Assembly (NCBI RefSeq): GCF_017916325.1
Contig: NC_090151.1
Location: forward strand, 390,001 to 454,000
DNA: 64,000 nucleotides
Direction of reading: 5' to 3'
Source: Leishmania martiniquensis
Taxonomy: Eukaryota; Euglenozoa; Kinetoplastea; Trypanosomatida; Trypanosomatidae
Shown one piece after another: positions 10,953 to 20,898 of the stretch. The notes under the pieces are model-generated. The model was not told the origin of the DNA. It saw only the letters and a list, made by a program, of their open reading frames with translations, and did not search any database. Positions within the stretch are counted from its first letter, which is position 1. Each line of letters starts with the position of its first letter. The translations under genes and the position numbers were made by a program.

Positions 10953-12569
10953 GGCCGTGGATGGGCTTGACTGTACTTGGCGAAGGGGTCGTGTGAGGTG
11001 TGGGCTGGGGAGGCGAGCAGGATGGCGTGAGTGAGGAGTGAGCCGGCTTGCCTGTGTGTGTGCGGGAGGGGGGGAGCTGTTGGCGGCTGGCGGGTTGCCG
11101 TGGCGCGCGGTGTGCGAGCACGTTCTGCTGAGCGCTGGGGATGCTGAGCTTCGCCGCGCAGTGATGCGTGTGTCGGCAGTGCGTCTCTCCCTTCTGCGAC
11201 GCCTCTCGGCCGCCCGCTGCGCCGTCGGATCGCGACGCGCTTGTCTCCCTCCCTCGCTCTGTGGGTGTGATTGGGCCCTGTGCCTGCGGAAGCAGCGTGT
11301 GGCGTTGCGACCTCCGCGGCGTTTCTTTCGTTGCTCGATTGTCTCGCCATTTTGCCTTTCAGTGGGGGACTCATTGGACGCTGTTGTGCTGCTGGTGTGG
11401 GCCCGGCCGTGCTCCGTGCCTGCTCCCGACGGCGCGCGCGCTCCATCCCCTTGCAGCGCGCCACTGCGCTGCCTAGTAGGTTAGGACCGGGGGGGGCGGG
11501 GGTAGAGGCAGTCCGCTGGGCGCCGAGGCCGCTCACGGGAGAGAGGGTCAGGCTGCCGGAGCCAGGTGGTGAGGTCTGCGCGTGGGGAAGTCCATGCGCA
11601 GTGCACGGACCACCGCCCTCTCCCTGCCTTCTCGCGTTTTGCCTGAGCGGCTCTCTCGATGCCTCCTCCCCCTCCCTGAACGGCGCACTCTCCTCTGCAC
11701 CGCTTGCGAGCTCCATGGGTGGAGCTCTATCTCCCCCTCCTAACCCCCCGCCCGGCACACACACACACACACTGGCGGACGCCCTCGCCGCTTCCTCCCC
11801 CTCTCTTTGTACCGCAGCGGCCACCGGAGCCGACGGGTGACGGCCTCCCGATTGAGGGTTCCTTTGGCGTCTGCGTCGCTCTGCCCTTTCCCTGCGGCTA
11901 TGCGTGCGCGGCGGCGAAGGGGGGCTGCGCGGAGATGCGGACAAAGCCAACCGGTGACTGCGCATCACGGCCGCCAGGAAGCGAAAGAGGGCAGCAAAGG
12001 CTGTCTGCTTGTGTGTGTTGGTGCCGCCCTTTGCCTCTCCCTCCCCCCGGCAGAGCTTGGGTAGCTGACTGCCGCCTCGCTCGCACGTCTTCGATCACAC
12101 ACGGTGGTGAGGGCGGTCGAGCATGGCTGTCTGGGGTGCAGAGGGTCAACACGGAGAGCGGCGATGCCAGCGCGAGAGGCCTTTGGAAACACGCGGGGAT
12201 GCTTACGCCAGCACGCGCGCCCGCCCCTCCGCAGCCTACGCGATGCCGTGCCGTCTCCCCCCTTTTCGCTCTGTCTTCTTACCGTTAACCTTAGACTGCA
12301 GCGCTAGCGCACGGCAGTCCGTGCCCACCCACCCACTCGCTGCGACACGGAGATACAAGTCAGCCCGAAACGTCACATACACACACACAGAGAGAGGGAA
12401 AGCCGCCTTTGCCATTGTCTGTTGGTGTTCTGTCTCTGCGCGGCAGCCAAGTCGAGGAAAAGAGGGCGGCGAAAGGGGGCCTGAAGGTGGGCGACTGCGG
12501 GCCCCCACGGGGGGAGGGGGCAAGGAGCGGAGAGAGGTACAGGGGTGGCAGCCCTGAACATATTCCGTA
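10953..12569. other. Spacer between Stealth copies 2 and 3, duplicate of 6597-8213
   Basis: It has the same sequence as the preceding inter-gene spacer at an offset of 4,356 bases. It holds no supported gene. It carries the 3' UTR of copy 2 and the pyrimidine-rich 5' region of copy 3, so both downstream copies should share splice and polyadenylation signals. Confidence 0.8.
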
Positions 12570-15305
12570 ATGCTACCACATTCACGCTGCCGGGGAGCCC
12601 ACGGCACGTCAGAGGGCGTGCACAGGAGGTTGAGCGGCAGCGCGGTTCAGCCTGTTCGCCGGGCGCTGCTGCACAGGCGCCTTGGCGCATGGAGGCGCAC
12701 CCGCGCCGTCGGTGGTGCGCTCGCGGCGCTTCTTTTCCTTACCTGCCTTCTCGCCTACATTGCGGGGACCGACACACCCGCGCAGGATACGGAAGCGCGT
12801 GGCGACGCCATCAATCACCGAGGGCATGCCAGCACCAGGGAGGCGATCGACCCATCTCCCCCGGCGATGAGTGGCACTGCTGCCAACGCCACCGCGGCGC
12901 CGTCCCCTTCGCTTACTCTGACTGAGACGTCTCATCGAGCTCATGCGCCGCCGGCGACGACGACCATTCTGCCTGCGCCGCCCACCCCGTCTCTAGCGGG
13001 GACGTACAGAAGCGGTCTAAACGCGACACACACGCCAACTGCTAGCCCGTTGCCAGCTCTTGATGTCGTCCTGGAGGAATACAGGGAGGGCGAGTACTTG
13101 CCCGAGAAGCCGCAGGTCCTGCCCGGACTGCAGATCGAGCGGCGCACCTTCACCCCGGCGGAGCTGCTCGCACGCTTCGGCGACACGGATATCATCTACA
13201 GCTTCGTGAACGGGAGTGAGGCGAACCACGCGTATCGCAAAGTAATGTCGACGCAGTGCTCACAAAAGCTTCGCCAGCTGGAGAACGAGTCCTTCTGGGA
13301 CGGTGGCCGCCTTCCACCTGCGCTGCAGCGAATGGTCGCGAGCAACATGCCGACGTGCCTGCCCGCCTACTTCAAAAGTGTGTACGCGGACATTCCCTCG
13401 ACGCGCGACCTCGTCACCACGCTGATGGGGCACGCACGACCGGGAATCGGCGATCGCGAGACGGACGAGCTGCGGCACAGCCTGCGCAGCGTTGAGCAGC
13501 ACGTGCGGTGGCACCGCGGCCGCGTCGTGATGGTGTCGCCCGGGCACCACCCGACGTGGGTGGACGGCGCGAAGAACTTCCTGGCTGGGGTGTGCGGCGA
13601 TGCGCGCGTGCAGGCGCTGCGGACTAGCGGGACGCACCTGCGCGTGACGACCGTGCACCAGGACGCTTTGATGCCATACGGGATGCGGCTGACGGTGAAC
13701 TCGCACGCGATAGAGCAGCACCTGTGGCGCGTGCGCAACGTGACGCCCGTGCACGTGTACATGAACGACGACTATTTTGTCAACCGCGACGTTGCGATCA
13801 CGGACCTGTTCAACGAGTACGGCGGCACGATTGTGCGGACGGAGGGGCTGATCGCTGGTGGCGGCGTTGTGGGCACTGCAGGCGGCGGTTGGCTCAGGGG
13901 CGTAAATGGAACCGAGACATTCAACACACATGAGCTGGACGTTCTGCGCGAGGATTACCTGCCCGATGCCCTGGTGACGATGTGGGAGAGGCTGAGACGC
14001 GTGCGCGCACGCGCTGACCCCTCTGCGCTGGCACCTCTCTCCGTAGCGCCCCTGAATGAGGCGGTGGATGTGGCGCATGAATATGAGCCGGAACCGCTCC
14101 CCAACGTGTCGATCAAATCGCGCTGGGTACGTCGATACGCCACTCACGCGCCGTTTGTGTACTGCACGAACATGCTTCGCTTCTTGGAGACGCGGTACGA
14201 GCGCGAGTTCGCCCACAACTCCCTCCACCACCGCAGCCGCAAGGCGCGCGACCTTTTCATTCCGTTTGTGTACAACGCCTTCATCATGGCGCGGCCGTGG
14301 CAGGCGTCGCCGAAGTTCCTGCCGTACCTGCTGGAGCTGCACCGGAGCCGACGAGAGACGCGCGTAGACGCGGTGCCGCCGACGAAGATCGTGCTGGACA
14401 ACTTCGACGGCTGCGGCCCCGCGTCGCTTCGCGGCGGCTTCAAAGCGTCTCGATGCGCCTTCGCTATTTTCAACAACAACTGGACGGACAATGACCGAAC
14501 CATTCGGCGAATTAGAGAGCTGAACCCGCTGTACTTCAACATCAACACGCTGTTCAACAGCACAGAGGTTGCGGAGCAGCTGCGCCGGTTCATGCGTGAC
14601 AAATACCCGACAGCTGTTTACCTTGAAGCGGGCTCTGAAGGGAGGGGCTCGGCAATGGATGGGCTGTTTGGCGAGCTGATGGCGCTGCCGGTGGTGGGGG
14701 TTGTGTCGGACGAGGAGGGCGTGTGCCCGCTTGTGCGGAGCCTTGCGCTTGCGTTCGCGGGGCACCACCGCGGCGTGGTGCGTGTGGGCGTGGAGCAGCA
14801 TGGCGGCGCGACGCTGCGCGAGGCGCGTGCTGCGCTTCGGCACCGCGTGGTGAGCGCGATGCCTGCGCCTGCGTGCGTGTACAGCGAGCGGGTGAGCGTC
14901 GGCGCTGCGGCGAGGGGCGAGGACGCTGCTGACATTGCCCGCCGCGCGATTGGCGGGGCGGGCGCGGGTGTGGTGCTGCCGTCGACGTGTGGCGGCGGCG
15001 CTGGGCTGCGCGTGCGCGGGTTCGTGGTGGACGCGCGGACGCCCGGCGCGCCTGTGCGGAGCGCTGCAGCCCTGCGCGACGCGCTCGCGGTGCCTGCGCA
15101 GACGCTGTCGCTGGAGGACTTCCGCGCGGTTGCTGTTGGGCCGTCGGCGGGCGACGTGGTGCTTGTTGTGTCGCGCGCGGACGCGGACGCGAAGGCTGTG
15201 CACTGGGTGAACGGCGCGTCGGAGAGCGATCTGCTTGTGACGTACCCGCTGCCTGTGGAGGCGTACGAGAACATGAGCGCGGAGGTGCGGTGGTCGATTC
15301 CGTAG
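12570..15305 (+). CDS. Stealth-family phosphotransferase, array copy 3 (911 aa)
   Basis: It is the same as copy 2 through residue ~424: N-terminus, membrane segment at 47-66, stem, CR1 and CR2 with Glu 382 and Asp 400/401. It then diverges in two short patches, residues ~425-461 and 514-523. Outside them it returns to the copy 2 sequence, including CR3 His 526, CR4 and the C-terminal domain. The patches introduce different charges and a new potential N-glycosylation sequon (NGT). The reading frame is intact despite the 3-base length difference. Similarity to copy 2 stops just after the stop codon, so the 3' UTR is different and the mRNA could be regulated separately. Function as for copy 2, probably with a different specificity. 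Confidence 0.87.
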   Translation: MLPHSRCRGAHGTSEGVHRRLSGSAVQPVRRALLHRRLGAWRRTRAVGGALAALLFLTCLLAYIAGTDTPAQDTEARGDAINHRGHASTREAIDPSPPAMSGTAANATAAPSPSLTLTETSHRAHAPPATTTILPAPPTPSLAGTYRSGLNATHTPTASPLPALDVVLEEYREGEYLPEKPQVLPGLQIERRTFTPAELLARFGDTDIIYSFVNGSEANHAYRKVMSTQCSQKLRQLENESFWDGGRLPPALQRMVASNMPTCLPAYFKSVYADIPSTRDLVTTLMGHARPGIGDRETDELRHSLRSVEQHVRWHRGRVVMVSPGHHPTWVDGAKNFLAGVCGDARVQALRTSGTHLRVTTVHQDALMPYGMRLTVNSHAIEQHLWRVRNVTPVHVYMNDDYFVNRDVAITDLFNEYGGTIVRTEGLIAGGGVVGTAGGGWLRGVNGTETFNTHELDVLREDYLPDALVTMWERLRRVRARADPSALAPLSVAPLNEAVDVAHEYEPEPLPNVSIKSRWVRRYATHAPFVYCTNMLRFLETRYEREFAHNSLHHRSRKARDLFIPFVYNAFIMARPWQASPKFLPYLLELHRSRRETRVDAVPPTKIVLDNFDGCGPASLRGGFKASRCAFAIFNNNWTDNDRTIRRIRELNPLYFNINTLFNSTEVAEQLRRFMRDKYPTAVYLEAGSEGRGSAMDGLFGELMALPVVGVVSDEEGVCPLVRSLALAFAGHHRGVVRVGVEQHGGATLREARAALRHRVVSAMPAPACVYSERVSVGAAARGEDAADIARRAIGGAGAGVVLPSTCGGGAGLRVRGFVVDARTPGAPVRSAAALRDALAVPAQTLSLEDFRAVAVGPSAGDVVLVVSRADADAKAVHWVNGASESDLLVTYPLPVEAYENMSAEVRWSIP
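13844..13952 (+). other. Variable patch 1 in Stealth copy 3
   Basis: A 109-base counterpart of 9488-9599, Gly-rich at the start, in frame, between identical flanks. The sharp borders suggest exchange of a short tract by gene conversion rather than point mutation. Confidence 0.8.
14109..14137 (+). other. Variable patch 2 in Stealth copy 3
   Basis: A 29-base counterpart of 9756-9784, immediately before the CR3 THAP motif. It is different in sequence but equal in length, with identical flanks. Confidence 0.78.
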
Positions 15306-17048
15306 AGGAGCGGAATGGGAAGGATGCGTTTCTTTTTACTTGGCGTTCTGCATGTCTAATGTTGGCGAGAAGGAAGTTGCGGCCGCAGCCGTGTAAGATT
15401 TTGGCGGATGGCGGGGCGCTTACGAATGCACGGTGGAAAAGGCTGTGCTCTGGAAGCGGGCCTCTTTGGAGGAAGTATTGCTTGGAAGTTGAGGTGCACG
15501 GTTGTTAGAATGAATCATGAGAGGGGATGCGCTGTGGTGGTTCCAGTTATGGACGGTCGGCTGAAGGGGACACGTTATTGAACCGGGGTGGTGCGAGTCG
15601 AAGGTGGCGGCTGCGTGTGTGCGTGTGTGTCTGTAGGCTGTGGTGCTGGGGAGGGGGCTGTAGGCTTTCGATTCTGAGGACGCGCGCTTTTTTCCTTTCT
15701 GTCTTTGCGCCGTTCTTTTATTACGACGCAGTTCCGCTGTGCATCTTCTTCGCTGTCACACACACACACATATATATGTGTGTGTGTGTGAGGGCGAACG
15801 ACCGCTTTTTTTTTCGTTTCCGTGCCTCATGCGTCTTTTCTGATGCTTCACTCATTCCAAATGCGGGGCTGCGAGTAGCGCATCGCGTATCGAGTCCGGT
15901 GTGTGTCGAGACGTGTACGCGGGCGTTCGCTCGTGCGCGTTTGTGCTATTGTATCCATTTTTTTTTACTTTGTGCTGCTGTGTGCTTTGACATGCTGCTT
16001 CTGTCCCAGAGGACTGCTGCACGCTTCTGTGCAAGCCAACGGGTAAAAAAAAAGGGCCCACTGCGAGGAGTCTCCGCGCCTTTGGTCGTGCCTTTTTAGA
16101 GCGAGAGGCCCCAGAGGAGGAGCTGTGCGCTAACGAGCGGCTGGCGGAGGGAGGGGGAGATGCTCCGGGCCTGGACGAGTGGCGGTAGGCGGCCACTGCC
16201 GGGCGATGTCGCTGACGCTTGCCCTCCCTTTGTCCCGCCAGCGTTGGTGCCGCAAGTGTTCCTCGGAAGGTTCGAGCGCGCGAGCGAGGCTGCTGCTTCA
16301 TGAAGCGGCGGGTCTTTCGACTGCTGCTGTGCACGCATAGCATATATGCGATCGCGTGCGCGTGCCGCTCAATCGTGTCCCGAATACGTCTCAGAGGTCT
16401 TTCGCTCTCTCTCGTGTCTCTTACCTCTGCGGCTACGCTGCAAATGTTTTCGGAGCTGCGGCGGATTGCTCTACCGCATAACCTGCGCGCAGATCCGTTC
16501 CTACCCGCTGCCCGCGCGTGCCGTATTGCTTTCTCCACGGCAATGTTTGATCTTCACCTGCTGGCCGATGTGTAGCACGGTCCTTGGTGCCCTTCATGGA
16601 CGGTGCTCGGTAGGACGAAGTAGATGAATGTGTGGGGGTGAGTGGGGACACTGGCGCTCGGCTGCCATTAAAGGGCCTGCCCACGGGCACCTACCGATCT
16701 CCTGATGCGCTCTCCACCTTCACTGCACCGAAGCTGGCGGCGAGGCGGAGGAGCTCCTTCGCAGAGGCCACTCGCACCCTGCTGCCGCGCAAGTCTGCTC
16801 TCTCTATTTCTTCCTCTTTACTTGTCAGCTCCTTCGCGGGTGCGGATGGGGTTGGGTGATCGCGGCAGGTAAAGGCTTCGCGAAGGCGTCCGTGTGTCTG
16901 TGTGTGTGTGTTCCCACTCGCTGATATTTTACAATTTTCTTTTTTACCGAGACGGGCCGTTTACTCTTCCTTAATATCCCAATTCGGACCCGCTCGGCGC
17001 ACTTCCATCGCTTTTGCGCACCTCTCCATCGGTGGGCTCTCACTCGCA
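15306..17048. other. Spacer between Stealth copies 3 and 4; no supported gene
   Basis: It is unrelated to the two duplicated spacers. It has a near-palindromic CA/TA/TG run at 15757-15790, several T runs and many short overlapping open frames with no recognisable protein. I see UTR and spacer sequence only. Confidence 0.6.
15757..15790. repeat. CA-TA-TG microsatellite palindrome
   Basis: A run of CA dinucleotides passes through TATATA into a run of TG dinucleotides, so the two halves are reverse complements. It could form a hairpin or cruciform, or adopt Z-DNA, and is likely to be polymorphic. Confidence 0.85.
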
Positions 17049-19967
17049 ATGGTCTTTCTGCGGTTGCGGGCGGCTCATGACGCTGCCGCGTCTGCGACGC
17101 GCGATGCGGAAGGTATCGCCGTCCCGATCCCCGACGTTAGTCGCCTGCGAGGGCCGTCACAGGGTGCACCGACCTTGTTGCGACAGACTCGGTCTTCGTG
17201 GCACAAAAGCTGCCTCTCTTGCTGCTTGCGATGCTTACCGCTGCGGCGGCATCATACGCGGCGCTGCTGCCGCCGGCTGGAGGAGCGCAGCTCGATGTGG
17301 TGTGCGGCCGCGGCAATGACCGTGTTGCTGCTCATGACGCTGATGATAGTGGCGCTTCTCGTCATCGCGCTGACGTGGAATAGCCCATGGACGCAGGCGC
17401 ATGTGGGGGGTTGGCTGGGCGAAAGGAATGCGCGCCGATTTTCCGCGGTGGTGCCGGGCAGCGCTCAACCACGCGAGCCGCAGCGGCTGTGGGGACTTAC
17501 GGTGCGACTGCCGGAAGCAGGGTCCACGGATTCGGTTGCCGGCGATGACGTTCACGGCGTGAGGAATGGTGCCGACCCTACGCAGCCGCGACAGCAGCTG
17601 GCGAAGCGCCTGCAGGATCTGTACGGGGCGATTCTATTTCTCTACACGTTCGTGAATGGCACAGAAGCGAACCACGCCTTCCGTCGACTGACCATCGCGT
17701 CATGTGGCGAGTACATACATGGCGTTGAGTTCCAACTTGCCCTGAATGGCGTCGTGACCGATGGAAAGGGGACAACAGAGGTGTGCACGACGCCCATACA
17801 TCGCGCCAAGACGAATGCAGATGTGATGGAGATGGTGGCTAGCCGCGCCTCGAGCAGAGTCACGAACCGTGATCGCGAGACGGACGAGCTGCGGTACAGC
17901 CTGCGCAGCGTTGAGCAGCACGTGCGGTGGCACCGCGGCCGCGTCGTGATGGTGTCGCCCGGGCACCACCCGACGTGGGTGGACGGCGCGAAGAACTTCC
18001 TGGCTGGGGTGTGCGGCGATGCGCGCGTGCAGGCGCTGCGGACTAGCGGGACGCACCTGCGCGTGACGACCGTGCACCAGGACGCTTTGATGCCGACGCA
18101 CGCAAGGCTCACCCTCAACTCGCACGCGATAGAGCAGCACCTGTGGCGCGTGCGCAACGTGACGCCCGTGCACGTGTACATGAACGACGACTATTTTGTC
18201 AACCGCGACGTTGCGATCACGGACCTGTTCAACGAGTACGGCGGCACGATTGTGCGGACAGAATCAGCTCCCATCGCCGGTGCGGCTACCGGCATGCCGG
18301 GTAAGTCGTCTTGGGCCGAGGGGGTTCTGAACACGAACTTCTTTGTTACGGACGAACTTGATCTGCATCACGAAGATGAGGTGCCATCCGCTGTGGTGCG
18401 TCTGTGGCAGCAGCAGGAGTCTTCCCTGACACTATGGGACGTGGAGGCGGTAGCGGAGGGCAGAGAGCCTCTGCCAGCGATCAACGGCCCGGACCCACAA
18501 AACGCTTTATGGGTGATGCTGGAGCACGACGAGACTTCGCCACCTCGCAGCATTTCATCACCCATTGTTGAAACAGTCGATGATGTCTTAGCGGCGTACC
18601 GCAGTCGCGCGTTTAGTACGTTGCGGCCGCGATTCTATGCGACTCACGCGCCGTTTGTGTACTGCACGAACATGCTGCGCTACCTCGCCTTGCGCTTCCA
18701 GCGCGAGTTTGCACAGTCGATGTTCCTGCGCCGCGCACGCAGTTCTGCCGACCTTTACATGCCTTTCCTGTACAACGCTTTCATCATGGCGCGGCCGTGG
18801 CAGGCGTCGCCGCGCTTTCCCGCATACATAGTCCTCCGGCAGCAACTGAGGGGGCGATGGCGAGGGGAGTCACTGTCACCAAGGCGGACTCCGGCAGGGC
18901 CAGAGACAAACGGCACGACTGACGCGGGGAACGTGCGGCCGCACGCAGAGCTGTCACCTCTGCATCTGGCCGAGCGCGAGCCTGAGACGCTGGAGAAGGA
19001 GAAGCGCATTCGTGTGGCGCCCGTCGAATTGAACAACAGCGACGGATGTGCGCCGGCCACGATGCTCGTTGGTAGCGGTAAAAGCGAATGCCTCTTCGGC
19101 AAATTCTCTGACGATCTGCGCGCCAACGAGGACTTCGTTCGACAGGTGCGCCAAGCGCGACCGCTCTTCTTCAACGTGAACGCCGGCCTCACAAAGCGCC
19201 AGGCAGCCGATCAGCTGCGGACATTCTTGCACGACTTGTTCCCCACACCTCTCTTCCTTGAAAGGCATGACGAAGACGACGGGGCGCTGTGGAGGCTGTT
19301 TGGCGAGCTGATGGCGCTGCCGGTGGTGGGGGTTGTGTCGTACGAGGAGGGCGTGTGCCCGCTTGTGCGGAGCCTTGCGCTTGCGTTCGCGGGGCACCAC
19401 CGCGGCGTGGTGCGTGTGAGCGTGCAGCGACACGGACTCGGTGAGCGGGACGCGACCATGGCCGAGGTACGGCAAGACTTGCGCTACCCACTGCAGAGCG
19501 CCATGTCTTCTGTCGCCTGCACCTACGCTGCACACGTCAAGGTGGAGAGGTCGCGCAGAGGCGAGTCTCTGGCGGCCCTTGCACGGCGCGTGGCAGATGG
19601 CATTGACAGTACTGTTTCTGGTAGCGCGACGCTGCCATCGACGTGCAGCGCCGGCGCTGGGCTGCGCGTGCGCGGGTTCGTGGTGGACGCGCGGACGCCC
19701 GGCGCGCCGCTGCGCGATACGCGAGCTGTGGCCACGGCGCTCGCGGTGCCTGCGCAGACGCTGTCGCTGGAGGACTTCCGCGCGGTTGCTGTTGGGCCGT
19801 CGGCGGGCGACGTGGTGCTTGTTGTGTCGCGCGCGGACGCGGACGCGAAGGCTGTGCACTGGGTGAACGGCGCGTCGGAGAGCGATCTGCTTGTGACGTA
19901 CCCGCTGCCTGTGGAGGCGTACGAGAACATGAGCGCGGAGGTGCGGTGGGTGGAGTGGAGACTGTGA
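17049..19967 (+). CDS. Stealth-family phosphotransferase, array copy 4, divergent (972 aa)
   Basis: A type II membrane protein with a long Arg/Cys-rich cytoplasmic N-terminus and a hydrophobic segment at residues ~88-109. CR1 reads LFLYTFVNGTE near 196-206: the Asp found at this position in copies 1-3 is Leu. CR2 is nearly the same as in the other copies, with Glu 362 and Asp 380/381 kept, apart from a short tract around 18094-18119. CR3 has His 533, followed by an extended Pro/Arg-rich insert near 600-650. CR4 and a C-terminal domain follow; the domain is a patchwork of shared and private segments. The open frame extends to a GTG at 16902, but the first ATG is 17049. Loss of the CR1 Asp could alter activity or make this a non-catalytic partner. 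Confidence 0.83.
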   Translation: MVFLRLRAAHDAAASATRDAEGIAVPIPDVSRLRGPSQGAPTLLRQTRSSWHKSCLSCCLRCLPLRRHHTRRCCRRLEERSSMWCAAAAMTVLLLMTLMIVALLVIALTWNSPWTQAHVGGWLGERNARRFSAVVPGSAQPREPQRLWGLTVRLPEAGSTDSVAGDDVHGVRNGADPTQPRQQLAKRLQDLYGAILFLYTFVNGTEANHAFRRLTIASCGEYIHGVEFQLALNGVVTDGKGTTEVCTTPIHRAKTNADVMEMVASRASSRVTNRDRETDELRYSLRSVEQHVRWHRGRVVMVSPGHHPTWVDGAKNFLAGVCGDARVQALRTSGTHLRVTTVHQDALMPTHARLTLNSHAIEQHLWRVRNVTPVHVYMNDDYFVNRDVAITDLFNEYGGTIVRTESAPIAGAATGMPGKSSWAEGVLNTNFFVTDELDLHHEDEVPSAVVRLWQQQESSLTLWDVEAVAEGREPLPAINGPDPQNALWVMLEHDETSPPRSISSPIVETVDDVLAAYRSRAFSTLRPRFYATHAPFVYCTNMLRYLALRFQREFAQSMFLRRARSSADLYMPFLYNAFIMARPWQASPRFPAYIVLRQQLRGRWRGESLSPRRTPAGPETNGTTDAGNVRPHAELSPLHLAEREPETLEKEKRIRVAPVELNNSDGCAPATMLVGSGKSECLFGKFSDDLRANEDFVRQVRQARPLFFNVNAGLTKRQAADQLRTFLHDLFPTPLFLERHDEDDGALWRLFGELMALPVVGVVSYEEGVCPLVRSLALAFAGHHRGVVRVSVQRHGLGERDATMAEVRQDLRYPLQSAMSSVACTYAAHVKVERSRRGESLAALARRVADGIDSTVSGSATLPSTCSAGAGLRVRGFVVDARTPGAPLRDTRAVATALAVPAQTLSLEDFRAVAVGPSAGDVVLVVSRADADAKAVHWVNGASESDLLVTYPLPVEAYENMSAEVRWVEWRL

Positions 19968-20898
19968 GTTGCTTAGCCGCAAGAAGAAGCGTAGTACCGA
20001 CAGAAGGGGTGAACAGAAAAGGATTTGTGGTTGGGGGAGGGGGGGCGGAGAGGTGCCCTGCCAGCAGTGTGAGGTGCGCGCGCTTGGGTTTTTTGTAGCA
20101 GCCGAGGCTCATGCGCCGACCCTTTCCGCACTATCGACTGGCGATAGATTTTGGCTTGGGGGGCGAGGCTATTGGTCTCCTTCCTCAATCGGTTCAGCAA
20201 CGCTGCTTCCATTCATCACCGAAACGCAGCACACGCGCGCCTGCAGGCAGGCGAACTGCCACTGGCTGGGATGTGCCCACAGGGGAGGCAATGACGCTTC
20301 ACGTGGTGATGCCAAGACGGCAGCGCGTCGGCGCGCATGGCGTGTCCATCGAAGTGCACGTCTGCGTATGAGTGGTGGCGCCCCTCCGATCGAATGCGAA
20401 GGGCATAGATGTGCACCCCCGCCTTTTTCATCGAGGTGGCGCAGGCCTGCACCTCCTGTGTGTATGGGGTAGGGGCGTCTTCCACACAGCCCTCCCACCC
20501 GCGCACACTTTGACCCATTGTCACTGTCTCTCTGCCCTCGTGCTTGTTCCGGTTGAATTCTTCGTTCGCACCTCTGTTCCTGTGCCCTCCCCATCCCACT
20601 GTCGGGTGGGGGCGTGCAACGGCGGTGCACACCCGCCCCCCTTCCCCCCCGCACGACGGACGGCCGCTTTCATTGCGTGTATCTGTCATCCCTACGGCGT
20701 TTCAATACGTATCGGTGCCCGTCTACGCCGAGGTAATATCTGCCGTAAGCAGGCGTGCCCCCCTCCCCTTCCCCCTCCCCCCTTTCTCTGTGTCTACGGA
20801 CATCTGCACGGCAGCGCAACACATCACTGACGCTTCCTCTGCGCATCACTTTTGTTGAATCACATTCGCGAATTTTCACACGCTTCGTGCTGGCCATC
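19968..20898. other. Spacer between Stealth copy 4 and UFM1; no supported gene
   Basis: It contains a G run near 20034-20050 and strongly pyrimidine-rich blocks before UFM1. The open frames here lack any protein family signal. Confidence 0.6.
20757..20814 (+). promoter_or_regulatory. Polypyrimidine tract and splice acceptor of UFM1
   Basis: A C/T tract of about 30 bases is followed by the first AG at 20813-20814, giving a predicted 5' UTR of ~85 bases before the ATG at 20899. No ATG intervenes. Confidence 0.6.

Noticed and set aside
15757..15790. Possible telomeric or CRISPR-like repeat
   Set aside because: It is a simple dinucleotide microsatellite. No TTAGGG arrays or regularly spaced repeats with unique spacers occur in the window.
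20281..20480. Candidate third SIDER-like segment before UFM1
   Set aside because: I could not align it convincingly with the two matching segments at 30.8 and 55.3 kb.
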